From positions 1-14,311 of the forward strand of contig CAKTPR010000057.1 in assembly GCA_934591725.1 (NCBI GenBank): a stretch of DNA of 14,311 nt, given 5' to 3'. The stretch comes from an uncultured Oscillospiraceae bacterium. GTDB taxonomy: Bacteria; Bacillota; Clostridia; Oscillospirales; Oscillospiraceae. Both the position numbers and the translations under genes were made by a program. The notes under the pieces were generated by a model that had not been told where the DNA came from, searched no databases, and saw only the letters and a program-made list of their open reading frames with translations. Shown piece after piece: positions 6,345 through 14,026 of the stretch (position 1 is the stretch's first letter; each line of letters opens with the position of its first letter).

Positions 6345-8027
6345 TCACTCCACAGAAATCATGTAGTAATACACGGGCTGGCCGCCGTTGACAACGCTGA
6401 CCTCAGCGTCCGGGAAGCAGCCGATGATCGTCTCCGCGGCCTCGTTCGCCTTGTCCTCGGCAACATCGCTGCCGTAATAGACGGTGATGAACTCCGGACT
6501 CAGCTCATCAAATGCCCAGCTCAGCTCCTTGAAGAGCGTCTTCTCACTGCTGTAGCTGCCGAGCAGAGCGCCGTCGAGCAGGGCGAGGTATTCGCCCGCG
6601 TGGATCTCATGGCCGTCAAAGTCCGAGTCGCGCGCGGCATAGGTGACCATAGCGGTGTGGACATTGCCGGCAGCTTCGTTCATCGCGGCGATAAGGTTCT
6701 CCTCGGTCTCCTCAGGGTTAAAGTTCAGCATGGCGGAAATGCCCTGCGGGACTGTTCTGGTCGGAATGATGATGACTTTCTTATCGCTCAGGCGGACGCA
6801 CTGCTCCGCCGCCATGATGATGTTCTTATTATTCGGCAGCACGAAAACGGTGTTTGCCGGAGTGCGGTTTATCTCCTTGAGGATATCGTCGGTCGAGGGG
6901 TTCATGGTCTGGCCGCCGGTGACGATGCCGTCCGCGCCGAGCTCCCTGAACAGACCCTCAAGACCTTTGCCCGCGCACACGGTGACGACGCCGTAGTCCT
7001 TCACGCTCTTGCAGTACTGCTCCTCGCCCTCCTCAAGCTCGCGCTCGATGGCGTCGAGGTCGTCAGTTGTCTGGACGTGCTTGCCGGCAAGGATGTCGTC
7101 ATGCTGGGTGCGCATATTCTCGATCTTCGCAAGCTCCAGCGTGCCGAATTTCTGCGCCTCGTTGAGAGCGTTGCCGGGGATATTGGTGTGGACATGGACT
7201 TTGAATGCCTCATCGTCCTCACCGATGACAAGGCTGTCGCCGATGCTCGTGAGATACTTGCGCAGCGGCTCAAGGTCAACGTCGGGATCATGCTTGCGCA
7301 CGATGAAGACCGTATCGAACGCGAAGGTGATATCCTCCGTGTCGAACACGTCGAAAGCACTGCTCTCCTTCTCGGCCTCGACGATCTCGTCCACGTTCTC
7401 AGGGGCAGTAATCTCCCCGCGGTAGGAGGCGAGCATCGCGCCGAGGATGTACATATAGCCCTGACCGCCGGCGTCGATGACTCCGGCCTTCTTGAGCACG
7501 GGATTCTGGTTCACGGTCTCGGCCAGAGCGTCATTGCCGGCCTTGATGGCGCAGTCAAGGCAGCTTTCAAGGCTTGCGCCTGCGTTCGCCGCTTCGACGG
7601 CGGCAGACGCCGCCATGCGCGAGACGGTAAGGATGGTGCCCTCGGCAGGCTTCATGACTGCCTTATATGCTGCGTCGACGCCGTCCTGCATCGCGCCTGC
7701 AAACTCCTGCGCGCCTGCGGTATCAAGACCCTTGAGGCGCTTGGAGATGCCCCTGAAGAGCAGGGAGAGTATAACGCCGGAGTTGCCGCGCGCGCCGCGG
7801 AGCAGCGCGGACGCTACACAATCCGCCGCCGCGGCTATCGTATCGAACTCTTTCTTCTTAAGCTCCGTCGCGGCCTTATCCATGGTCAGCGCCATATTGG
7901 TGCCGGTGTCCCCATCGGGCACGGGGAAAACGTTGAGGTCGTTTATCGCCTGAACATTGGCATGGAGCGCTGCGTTGGCGCAGAGTATCATCTCTTTGAA
8001 GGCAGCGGCGTCTATATAATTTCTCAA
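6345..8027 (-). CDS. fakA: DAK2-domain fatty acid kinase subunit FakA (YloV family)
   Basis: FakA phosphorylates fatty acids presented by FakB (DegV) proteins so they enter phospholipid synthesis in Firmicutes. The 560-residue product has an N-terminal DAK2/DhaL ATP-binding domain (about 5-195) with NVFPVPDGDTGTNM at 32-45 and RGARGNSG at 77-84, a middle domain, and a C-terminal DegV-like domain with TGGQTMNPSTDDIL and LPNNKNIIMAAEQ. I chose the TTG at 8027: GGAGG (complement of 8037-8041) is 9 nt upstream and homologues begin close to this point. The in-frame ATG at 8045 lies upstream of that Shine-Dalgarno and would give an odd extension. It follows yloU, its usual partner, and is followed by a Lar-like gene. 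A hairpin (8046-8065) sits in the intercistronic gap. FakB is not in the window. Confidence 0.93.
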   Translation of the reverse strand: MRNYIDAAAFKEMILCANAALHANVQAINDLNVFPVPDGDTGTNMALTMDKAATELKKKEFDTIAAAADCVASALLRGARGNSGVILSLLFRGISKRLKGLDTAGAQEFAGAMQDGVDAAYKAVMKPAEGTILTVSRMAASAAVEAANAGASLESCLDCAIKAGNDALAETVNQNPVLKKAGVIDAGGQGYMYILGAMLASYRGEITAPENVDEIVEAEKESSAFDVFDTEDITFAFDTVFIVRKHDPDVDLEPLRKYLTSIGDSLVIGEDDEAFKVHVHTNIPGNALNEAQKFGTLELAKIENMRTQHDDILAGKHVQTTDDLDAIERELEEGEEQYCKSVKDYGVVTVCAGKGLEGLFRELGADGIVTGGQTMNPSTDDILKEINRTPANTVFVLPNNKNIIMAAEQCVRLSDKKVIIIPTRTVPQGISAMLNFNPEETEENLIAAMNEAAGNVHTAMVTYAARDSDFDGHEIHAGEYLALLDGALLGSYSSEKTLFKELSWAFDELSPEFITVYYGSDVAEDKANEAAETIIGCFPDAEVSVVNGGQPVYYYMISVE

Positions 8028-8045
8028 TTGAATGTACCTCCGCAT

Positions 8046-8065
8046 GGCATGGGCCCTCCCATGCC
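8046..8065 (-). other. Intercistronic hairpin before the fakA ribosome binding site
   Basis: An 8-bp perfect stem GGCATGGG/CCCATGCC with a 4-nt loop lies between the yloU stop and the fakA Shine-Dalgarno. There is no T-tract, so it is not a terminator. It could stabilise the downstream message or tune translation of fakA relative to yloU. Confidence 0.5.
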
Positions 8066-8072
8066 GGAATTT

Positions 8073-8423
8073 TTATCCGATGATCGTGTCAATATAAACG
8101 TCAACGCTCTTGACCGGGACTCCGGCGGCCTTCGTGAGCTTATAGCTGACTGTATTCATAATGCTGCGTGAAACTGCCGCGATATTGACGCCGTGGTCGA
8201 CGCCGATATGCAGCTCGAGAGATACGCTGCCGTCGCCGTTATAGTGTACCTCAACGCCCTTGGACATTGATTCCCTGCGCAGAAGCTGGAGCGGGCCTCC
8301 ATCCTTGCTGCGCCCTGCCATACCCTTGACGCCGAAGCAGCTGGTAGCCGCGTCGCCCGCAAGGTAGGTCAGAACCTCATCGGTAATGCTGATGTTTCCC
8401 TTGCCGCTGCTGATATTGACCAT
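8073..8423 (-). CDS. yloU: Asp23/Gls24 family envelope protein (YloU)
   Basis: The 116-residue protein matches the Asp23/Gls24 (DUF322) family: GKGNISITDEVLTYLAG at the start, SCFGVKGMAG in the middle, then the basic and beta-rich SLELHIGVDHGVNI and the end VKSVDVYIDTI. In Bacillus the small member YloU is encoded beside fakA/yloV. Staphylococcal Asp23 is membrane associated and linked to the envelope stress response. No transmembrane segment is visible here, so membrane contact would need a partner. GGGAG (complement of 8434-8438) is 10 nt before the ATG. It is first in the operon, with its own promoter and a GC-rich hairpin in the leader. Confidence 0.92.
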   Translation of the reverse strand: MVNISSGKGNISITDEVLTYLAGDAATSCFGVKGMAGRSKDGGPLQLLRRESMSKGVEVHYNGDGSVSLELHIGVDHGVNIAAVSRSIMNTVSYKLTKAAGVPVKSVDVYIDTIIG

Positions 8424-8455
8424 TAAGTAACAGCTCCCTTCCTTCGGTTTCCCGG

Positions 8456-8497
8456 CAGGCGGACGCGCTGCGCCCCAATGCGCGGCGGCTCCGCCTG
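8456..8497 (-). other. GC-rich hairpin in the yloU leader
   Basis: An 8-bp stem CAGGCGGA (8456-8463) with TCCGCCTG (8490-8497) encloses a further GC pairing (8464-8468 with 8480-8484). It occupies most of the predicted leader between the promoter and the yloU start. No riboswitch class that I know fits it. Confidence 0.4.
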
Positions 8498-8509
8498 AAC
8501 CAGAGATTC

Positions 8510-8538
8510 ATTATAATACAGGCACCGGAAAAGTACAA
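8510..8538 (-). promoter_or_regulatory. Sigma-A promoter of the yloU-fakA operon
   Basis: On the minus strand TTGTAC (complement of 8533-8538) and a perfect TATAAT (complement of 8510-8515) are separated by 17 bp. Transcription would start near 8503, about 80 nt before the yloU ATG. Confidence 0.65.
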
Positions 8539-8598
8539 GAAATATTTGAAGTATTCGCCGCTTTTGTGCAGTATTTTACAGTAATACCGGCCTTTTTC

Positions 8599-10437
8599 TC
8601 ACTCAACGGTGACAGACTTGGCCAAATTGCGCGGTTTGTCTATGTCGCAGCCCTTGTGCAGCGCCACATAATACGCGAAAAGCTGCAGCGGTATGACGCC
8701 GAGAGAGGGCTGGAGGATAACATGAGTATCCGGCACGGAGAGCACGTTCTCCGCCGTCTTGCGCATATCGGCGGCCTTGCTTTCCGTCGTCAGCGCGACG
8801 ATGTCCGCACCGCGCGCCTTGACCTCGATGATGTTCGAGAGTGTCTTTTCAAACAGCGGCTTATAGGTGCCGAGCGCGACGACGAGGGTGCCGTCCTCGA
8901 TAAGGGAGATGGTGCCGTGCTTGAGTTCGCCCGATGCGTAGGCCTCGGAATGGATATAGGATATCTCCTTGAGCTTGAGGCTGCCCTCAAGGCCGAGGGC
9001 GTAGTCAAGGTTGCGCCCGATGAAGAAGATGGAATTGTGGTTGAAGTAGCGGGAGGCGAGGTACTTTATCTCATCGATATCATCGAGCACGGCCTCCATC
9101 TTGACAGGCAGGGCAAGCAGCTCCTCGACGATCTCCTCATACTCCGTGTCGCTGATGCTGCCGCAGACCTTGGCAAAGTAAACGCCGAGCATATCCAGCA
9201 GCACGAGCTGCGTGCTGTAAGCCTTCGTGGTGGCGACGGCGATCTCAGGGCCCGCCCATGTGTAGAGCACATCGTCCGACTCGCGCGCGATGGAGCTGCC
9301 GACGACGTTCACGATGGAGAGTATCTTCGCGCCGAGGCGGCGCGCCTCACGGAGCGCGGCCATGGTGTCGAGCGTCTCGCCCGACTGGCTGATGACGATG
9401 ACAAGGCTGTTCGGCCCGACGAGGGGATCGGCATAGCGAAACTCCGAGGCAAGCTGCACATCAACGGGCTTTCTCAGAAGCCGCTCAAGATTATACTTGC
9501 CGACCATGCCGACATGATAGGACGAGCCGCAGGCCACGATGAATATCCTGTCAAGGCCGCGGATGAAGTCCTCATCAAGGCTCAGCTCGTCGAAAACGAT
9601 CTGGCCTTCCTTTATCCTCGGAGAGATGGTCTTGCGCACGGCCTCAGGCTGCTCCATGATCTCCTTGAACATGAAGTGCGGATAGCCGCCTTTTTCGGCG
9701 GCGCTGACGTCCCAGTCAACATAGCTGTGCTCCTTCTCGACGGGCTGGCCGTATTCATCAAAGACCTGGATACCGTCGGCGGAGACAAGGGCGACCTCGC
9801 CGTCGTTCATATATGCCACGTCGCGCGTATGCTTGATGAGCGCGGTAACGTCGGAGGCGACGAAGCTGCAGCCGTCCCCGTAGCCGAGGAGCAGGGGCGC
9901 ATCCTTGCGCGCGGCGACGAAGCTGTCGGGTACGTCCCGGCAGATGATGCCCAGCGCGTAAGCGCCCTCGATGCGGTCGAGTACACGGTAGACAGAAGCC
10001 ATGAAGTCCCCGCAGCTGTCATAGAAATACTCAAGCAGCTGCGCGACGACCTCGGTATCGGTCTCGGAGCTGAAGTGCATGCCCTGAGAGATGAGGAATT
10101 CCTTTATCTCAACATAGTTCTCGATGATGCCGTTATGCACGACGGCGATGTTCCTGCCCTCGCTCAGATGCGGGTGGGAGTTTATATCGTTCGGTTCGCC
10201 ATGCGTCGCCCAGCGCGTATGGCCGATGCCGAGCGTGCCGGTGAGGCTGCGCCCGTTATCCGTCAGCGCCTTGAGCACGCTCAGACGCCCCTTGGATTTC
10301 TTTACCTGTAAGCCGCGCCTGCCGCCGAGAACGGCGAGACCGGCAGAATCATACCCGCGGTATTCGAGCCTTTCAAGCCCGTCCAGCAGGATCGGAGCGG
10401 CCTGCTCTTTTCCAACGTAACCTACTATGCCGCACAT
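8599..10437 (-). CDS. glmS: Glutamine-fructose-6-phosphate aminotransferase (isomerizing)
   Basis: GlmS makes glucosamine-6-phosphate from fructose-6-phosphate and glutamine, the first committed step to UDP-GlcNAc and the cell wall. The 612-residue product has the N-terminal glutaminase domain (Cys2 nucleophile in MCGIVGYVG, then LEYRGYDSAG, HTRWATHG, NGIIENY) and two SIS sugar-isomerase domains, the first with ACGSSYHVG and ISQSGETLDTM, the second with KLKEISYIHSEAY, and the classic tail LAKSVTVE. The start at 10437 puts Cys2 next to Met, as processing requires; AAAGGA (complement of 10447-10452) is 9 nt upstream. A start six codons earlier would bury the catalytic Cys. It has its own promoter with a leader of about 73 nt, too short for a glmS ribozyme. 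I see no convincing terminator after it, so readthrough into yloU is possible. Confidence 0.97.
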   Translation of the reverse strand: MCGIVGYVGKEQAAPILLDGLERLEYRGYDSAGLAVLGGRRGLQVKKSKGRLSVLKALTDNGRSLTGTLGIGHTRWATHGEPNDINSHPHLSEGRNIAVVHNGIIENYVEIKEFLISQGMHFSSETDTEVVAQLLEYFYDSCGDFMASVYRVLDRIEGAYALGIICRDVPDSFVAARKDAPLLLGYGDGCSFVASDVTALIKHTRDVAYMNDGEVALVSADGIQVFDEYGQPVEKEHSYVDWDVSAAEKGGYPHFMFKEIMEQPEAVRKTISPRIKEGQIVFDELSLDEDFIRGLDRIFIVACGSSYHVGMVGKYNLERLLRKPVDVQLASEFRYADPLVGPNSLVIVISQSGETLDTMAALREARRLGAKILSIVNVVGSSIARESDDVLYTWAGPEIAVATTKAYSTQLVLLDMLGVYFAKVCGSISDTEYEEIVEELLALPVKMEAVLDDIDEIKYLASRYFNHNSIFFIGRNLDYALGLEGSLKLKEISYIHSEAYASGELKHGTISLIEDGTLVVALGTYKPLFEKTLSNIIEVKARGADIVALTTESKAADMRKTAENVLSVPDTHVILQPSLGVIPLQLFAYYVALHKGCDIDKPRNLAKSVTVE

Positions 10438-10516
10438 GGTTTCACGTCCTTTCATTTTTTCGCTTTACGGTTTACCATTATTTTCCACTATTATATATAA
10501 TAACACACGAATGTAA

Positions 10517-10545
10517 ATTATATCACCGGAGCGCTTTTCCCGCAA
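10517..10545 (-). promoter_or_regulatory. glmS promoter with extended -10
   Basis: On the minus strand TTGCGG (complement of 10540-10545), 17 bp, then TGATATAAT with the perfect -10 at the complement of 10517-10522. Predicted start of transcription is near 10510, which gives a short leader. Confidence 0.7.
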
Positions 10546-10630
10546 GTGTCCGAAATTCTATATAGTGCACAGTTTCAGCCGCCGTAAATGGTCAGTTATT
10601 ACAACTTTGCACGATTTGGCCGTTTTGCCC

Positions 10631-10659
10631 TTGAAAAATTGTTAGGCTTGCATTAGAAT
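10631..10659 (+). promoter_or_regulatory. Upstream promoter-like sequence toward nrdG
   Basis: TTGAAA at 10631-10636 and TAGAAT at 10654-10659, each 5/6 to consensus, are spaced 17 bp. A transcript from here would pass a 9-bp hairpin (10673-10693) and both NrdR-like boxes before reaching nrdG. It could be a second nrdG promoter or the promoter of a small RNA. Confidence 0.45.
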
Positions 10660-10695
10660 AGCCGTCGGTGTCTCCTGCGCGTGCTGCGCGGGATG

Positions 10696-10711
10696 GCACT
10701 ATATTTTGTGT
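10696..10711. promoter_or_regulatory. NrdR-box-like site 1
   Basis: The core CTATATTTTG followed by TGT fits the NrdR box pattern (CwAtATaTwG with flanking aca/tgt), with one deviation in the central AT run. It lies upstream of an anaerobic ribonucleotide reductase operon, as expected for this repressor. Confidence 0.6.
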
Positions 10712-10736
10712 CTGAAACCAAGTTTTTCGGTTTTGT

Positions 10737-10752
10737 AATCAATATATAGTGA
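10737..10752. promoter_or_regulatory. NrdR-box-like site 2
   Basis: The core CAATATATAG matches the NrdR consensus exactly. It is 41 bp from site 1, close to four helical turns, and ends 8 bp before the nrdG -35 box. Paired boxes on one face of the helix are the usual arrangement for NrdR. Confidence 0.7.
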
Positions 10753-10760
10753 TTTTGCTA

Positions 10761-10789
10761 TTGACAAGCGCGGCATATGGCCTTATTAT
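10761..10789 (+). promoter_or_regulatory. Main nrdG-nrdD promoter
   Basis: A perfect TTGACA at 10761-10766, 17 bp, and TATTAT at 10784-10789 form the strongest promoter in the window. The predicted start is near 10796, about 42 nt before the nrdG ATG. Confidence 0.8.
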
Positions 10790-10837
10790 ATACAAGCGCG
10801 ATGACGAAGCGCAGGCTAAGGTGAAGGAGGGTGCGGT

Positions 10838-11533
10838 ATGCTTATATCCGGTCTGCAGAAGCTGACCTTGCTGGATTATCCCGGCCTTGTCGCCTGCACG
10901 GTGTTCACCGGCGGCTGCAACTTCCGCTGCCCGTTCTGCCACAACGCCCCTCTGGTGCTGCCGGAGGAGCTGGCGCACGACACGGATGAGGAGCAGGTGC
11001 TTAGCTTTCTGAAAAAGCGCGTGGGCGTGCTCGACGGTGTTGCGGTGACCGGGGGCGAGCCGCTGCTGCACAGCGACATCGGCGCGTTTCTCGAAAAGGT
11101 GCGCACGCTCGGCTTCAAAATAAAGCTCGACACCAACGGCTCATTTCCCGACAGGCTCATGGACATCGTCCGCGCCGGGCTTGTTGACAGGGTCGCGATG
11201 GACATTAAGAACTCGCCTGAGCTTTACGCGAAGACCGCGGGGGTCGACGGGCTCGACCTTGACGCGATAGAGCGCTCGAAGGATTTTCTTTTAAGCGGCA
11301 GCGTGGACTATGAGTTCAGGACGACCGTGGTAAAGGGGCTGCACACGCGCGAGAGCATCGTGGACGCGGCAAAATGGATAAGCGGCGCTAAGGAGTATTA
11401 CCTCCAGCAGTTCAAGGATTCCGGCCATGTGCTGGATATACGCGGGCTCGGCGCCTATGACGAAGCAGAAATGCACTCACTGGCCGGTGCGGCGGCGGAA
11501 TACGTTCCGTCGGTGCAGGTCAGGGGTGTCTGA
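10838..11533 (+). CDS. nrdG: Anaerobic ribonucleotide reductase activating protein
   Basis: This 231-residue radical SAM enzyme uses a 4Fe-4S cluster and S-adenosylmethionine to make the glycyl radical on NrdD. The cluster motif is CNFRCPFC (C27, C31, C34), and TGGEPLL at 71-77 is the SAM-binding GGE motif. LDTNGSFPD at 116-124 and VAMDIKNSPELY follow, as in the longer NrdG2-type activases. GGAGG 7 nt before the ATG supports the start. It precedes nrdD by 26 bp; many bacteria have the reverse order, so the activase is translated first here. Expression is probably under NrdR through the two boxes upstream. Confidence 0.95.
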   Translation: MLISGLQKLTLLDYPGLVACTVFTGGCNFRCPFCHNAPLVLPEELAHDTDEEQVLSFLKKRVGVLDGVAVTGGEPLLHSDIGAFLEKVRTLGFKIKLDTNGSFPDRLMDIVRAGLVDRVAMDIKNSPELYAKTAGVDGLDLDAIERSKDFLLSGSVDYEFRTTVVKGLHTRESIVDAAKWISGAKEYYLQQFKDSGHVLDIRGLGAYDEAEMHSLAGAAAEYVPSVQVRGV

Positions 11534-11559
11534 TATACCAAAGACAGGGGGATAAAGAA

Positions 11560-13956
11560 TTGTATCAGGTAGTAAAGCGCGACGGCAAAATAGTAGAGTT
11601 TGACATAAACAAGATCGCCGCCGCAATCAAGAAGGCATTCGACGCCACCGGCACGGATTATAACGACAGCGTCATTGATTTTCTGGCGCTGAAGGTCTCG
11701 GCGGACTTTCTGCCGAAGATAAAGGACGGCAAGGTCGCCGTCGAGGATATTCAGGACAGCGTTGAGGCGGTGCTCTCCCGCGGCGGCTACGAGGCAGTCG
11801 CAAAGTCCTACATCCTCTACCGCAAGCAGCGCGAGAAGCTGCGCAACACCAAGTCCTCTTACCTCGACTATAAGGAGACTGTCGACAAGTACCTCAACAT
11901 TGAGGACTGGCGCGTCAAGGAAAACTCCACCGTCACCTATTCCGTCGGCGGACTCATCCTCTCGAACTCCGGCGCCATAACCGCAAACTACTGGCTCAGC
12001 GAGGTATACGATCAGGAGATCGCCGACGCGCACCGCAACTGCGATATCCACCTGCACGACCTGAGCATGCTCACCGGCTACTGCGCCGGCTGGAGCCTGC
12101 GCCAGCTCATCAAGCAGGGTCTCGGCATCCCCGGCAAGATAAACTCCTCTCCGGCAAGCCACCTGTCCACCCTCTGCAACCAGATGGTGAACTTCCTCGG
12201 CATCATGCAGAACGAATGGGCCGGTGCTCAGGCTTTCTCCTCGTTCGACACTTATCTTGCTCCGTTCGTGAGAGTCGATAACCTCACCTATAAGGAAGTC
12301 AAGCAGTGCATCCAGTCCTTCATCTTCGGCGTGAACACTCCGTCCCGCTGGGGCACTCAGGCTCCGTTCTCCAACATCACGCTCGACTGGACTGTTCCCG
12401 CTGACCTCAAGGATCAGCCCGCGATAGTCGGCGGCAAGGAGATGGACTTCACCTACGGCGACTGCAAGAAGGAAATGGACATGGTCAACAAGGCCTTCAT
12501 CGACATCATGATCGAAGGCGACGCGAACGGCCGCGGCTTCCAGTACCCGATCCCGACCTACTCCATCACCCGTGACTTTGACTGGTCGCCCACCGAGAAC
12601 AACAAGCTCCTCTTCGAGATGACCGCAAAGTACGGCACGCCTTACTTCTCCAACTACATCAACTCCGACATGGAGCCGAGCGATGTGCGCTCGATGTGCT
12701 GCCGCCTGCGTCTCGACCTCAGAGAGCTGCGCAAGAAGTCCGGCGGTTACTTCGGCTCCGGTGAGTCCACGGGCTCGGTCGGCGTCGTGACGCTGAACAT
12801 GCCGCGCCTTGCATATCTCGCCAAGGACGAGAAGGACTTCTACGCCCGTCTCGACAAGCTCATGGATCTCTCCGCGCGCTCGCTCAAAATTAAGCGCACG
12901 GTCATCACAAAGCTCCTCGACGCGGGGCTCTACCCCTACACCAAGTATTACCTCGGCACCTTCGATAACCACTTCTCCACCATCGGCCTTGTCGGCATGA
13001 ATGAAGCCGGTCTCAACGCAAAGTGGATCCGTGCCGATATGACAAGCCCCAAGTGCCAGCAGTTCACAAAGGAAGTGCTCGACCACATGCGCGAGCGTCT
13101 GAGCGATTATCAGGAGCAGTACGGCGACCTGTATAACCTCGAAGCAACGCCCGCAGAGTCCACCTCCTACCGCCTTGCAAAGCACGATGTTGAGCTCTAT
13201 CCCGACATCATCACCGCGGCGGAACCGGGCGGAACCCCGTACTACACCAACAGCTCGCACCTGCCTGTCGGCTACACAGACGATATCTTCGCCGCGCTCG
13301 ACATTCAGGACGATCTCCAGACGCGCTACACCTCCGGCACCGTCTTCCACGCCTTCCTCGGAGAGAAGCTGCCGAGCTGGGAGGCCGCAGCAAACCTCGT
13401 GCGCAAGATCGCCGAGAACTACAAGCTGCCCTACTACACCCTCTCCCCCACCTACTCCGTCTGCAAGCACCACGGCTACATCAGCGGCGAACATTTCACC
13501 TGCCCTGAGTGCGGCGAACCCGCCGAGGTATACAGCCGCATCACCGGCTACTACCGCCCCGTGCAGAACTGGAACGCCGGTAAGACCCAGGAATACAAGG
13601 AGCGTAAGGAATACGTCATCGACCACTCCGTGCTCAAGCACAACGGGCCGATCGAAGAGGCCGCTCCCAAGGTCGAGGAGCACACCGCAAAGAACGGCGA
13701 GCATGAAGGCGAAGTCCACGCCGGTGCAAGAGCGATGCTCTTCGCAACGCCGACCTGCCCCAACTGCCGCATCGCCTGCTCTTATCTCGACAAGGCCGGT
13801 TTCAAGTATGAGAAGCTGATGGCCGGGGACAACGTTGAGCTTGCGCTCAACTACGGCGTCAAGCAGGCTCCGACCCTTGTCATCACCGACGGCGAGAGCT
13901 TTGAGAAGTTCGCGGGCGCGGGCGCTATCAAGGAGTTCCTGAACGCCCAGGCGTAA
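11560..13956 (+). CDS. nrdD: Anaerobic ribonucleoside-triphosphate reductase with C-terminal redoxin domain
   Basis: This class III ribonucleotide reductase reduces ribonucleotides under anaerobic conditions. The 798 residues comprise an ATP-cone regulatory domain (about 1-90), the ten-stranded barrel (about 100-630; NTPSRWGTQAPFSNITLDW at 259-277), a zinc site (C635, C648, C651) and the glycyl-radical loop RITGYYRPVQNWNAGK with G663 as the radical residue. A charged linker (about 690-722) leads to an extra domain at about 724-798 with the redox motif TCPNC (C733, C736) and a cis-proline loop QAPTL (P771), like NrdH/glutaredoxin. E. coli NrdD ends soon after the radical loop and uses formate; the fused redoxin suggests a dithiol reductant instead. 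The start is TTG, with AGGGGG 8 nt upstream. It is co-transcribed with nrdG. Confidence 0.95.
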   Translation: MYQVVKRDGKIVEFDINKIAAAIKKAFDATGTDYNDSVIDFLALKVSADFLPKIKDGKVAVEDIQDSVEAVLSRGGYEAVAKSYILYRKQREKLRNTKSSYLDYKETVDKYLNIEDWRVKENSTVTYSVGGLILSNSGAITANYWLSEVYDQEIADAHRNCDIHLHDLSMLTGYCAGWSLRQLIKQGLGIPGKINSSPASHLSTLCNQMVNFLGIMQNEWAGAQAFSSFDTYLAPFVRVDNLTYKEVKQCIQSFIFGVNTPSRWGTQAPFSNITLDWTVPADLKDQPAIVGGKEMDFTYGDCKKEMDMVNKAFIDIMIEGDANGRGFQYPIPTYSITRDFDWSPTENNKLLFEMTAKYGTPYFSNYINSDMEPSDVRSMCCRLRLDLRELRKKSGGYFGSGESTGSVGVVTLNMPRLAYLAKDEKDFYARLDKLMDLSARSLKIKRTVITKLLDAGLYPYTKYYLGTFDNHFSTIGLVGMNEAGLNAKWIRADMTSPKCQQFTKEVLDHMRERLSDYQEQYGDLYNLEATPAESTSYRLAKHDVELYPDIITAAEPGGTPYYTNSSHLPVGYTDDIFAALDIQDDLQTRYTSGTVFHAFLGEKLPSWEAAANLVRKIAENYKLPYYTLSPTYSVCKHHGYISGEHFTCPECGEPAEVYSRITGYYRPVQNWNAGKTQEYKERKEYVIDHSVLKHNGPIEEAAPKVEEHTAKNGEHEGEVHAGARAMLFATPTCPNCRIACSYLDKAGFKYEKLMAGDNVELALNYGVKQAPTLVITDGESFEKFAGAGAIKEFLNAQA

Positions 13957-13980
13957 GCCAAAACAGACTATACTAAAAAA

Positions 13981-14008
13981 ACAAAGCCCGGATAAAACCG
14001 GGCTTTGT
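13981..14008 (+). terminator. Intrinsic terminator after nrdD
   Basis: An 11-bp perfect stem ACAAAGCCCGG/CCGGGCTTTGT has the loop ATAAAA. The plus-strand tail is short and T-poor (TATTG), so readthrough into trxB is likely; the preceding A7 run would make it stronger for leftward transcription. Confidence 0.8.
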
Positions 14009-14026
14009 TATTGAGGATGTATGAAT

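Larger units (their letters stand above)
10438..10837. other. Divergent regulatory gap between glmS and nrdG
   Basis: This 400-bp stretch has no protein gene that I can support. It contains the glmS promoter (10517-10545), a 14-bp A/T palindrome at 10489-10502, a second promoter-like pair pointing right (10631-10659), a GC hairpin at 10673-10693, two NrdR-box-like sites (10696-10711 and 10737-10752), and the main nrdG promoter (10761-10789). Confidence 0.6.

Noticed and set aside
6600..8171. Plus-strand frame opposite fakA
   Set aside because: fakA motifs and a good RBS are on the minus strand; the plus translation is His/Asp/Arg-rich with no family features.
8560..8598. Terminator after glmS
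   Set aside because: Only a 5-bp stem (GTATT/AATAC) is visible and it has no T-tract in the right direction.
8566..10311. Long plus-strand frame opposite glmS
   Set aside because: glmS is unmistakable on the minus strand; the plus frame is a codon shadow.
10489..10502. A/T palindrome TATTATATATAATA as a regulator site
   Set aside because: Low-complexity A/T sequence in a promoter leader; it forms such palindromes easily and no family motif is recognised.
10558..10565. CTATATAG palindrome as a third NrdR box
   Set aside because: It is an 8-bp palindrome that does not fit the 10-bp core CwAtATaTwG when aligned.
11455..13719. Very long open frame antisense to nrdG/nrdD
   Set aside because: It mirrors the high-GC codons of nrdD, is rich in Val/Leu/Glu/Arg repeats typical of antisense shadows, and has no promoter or RBS context.
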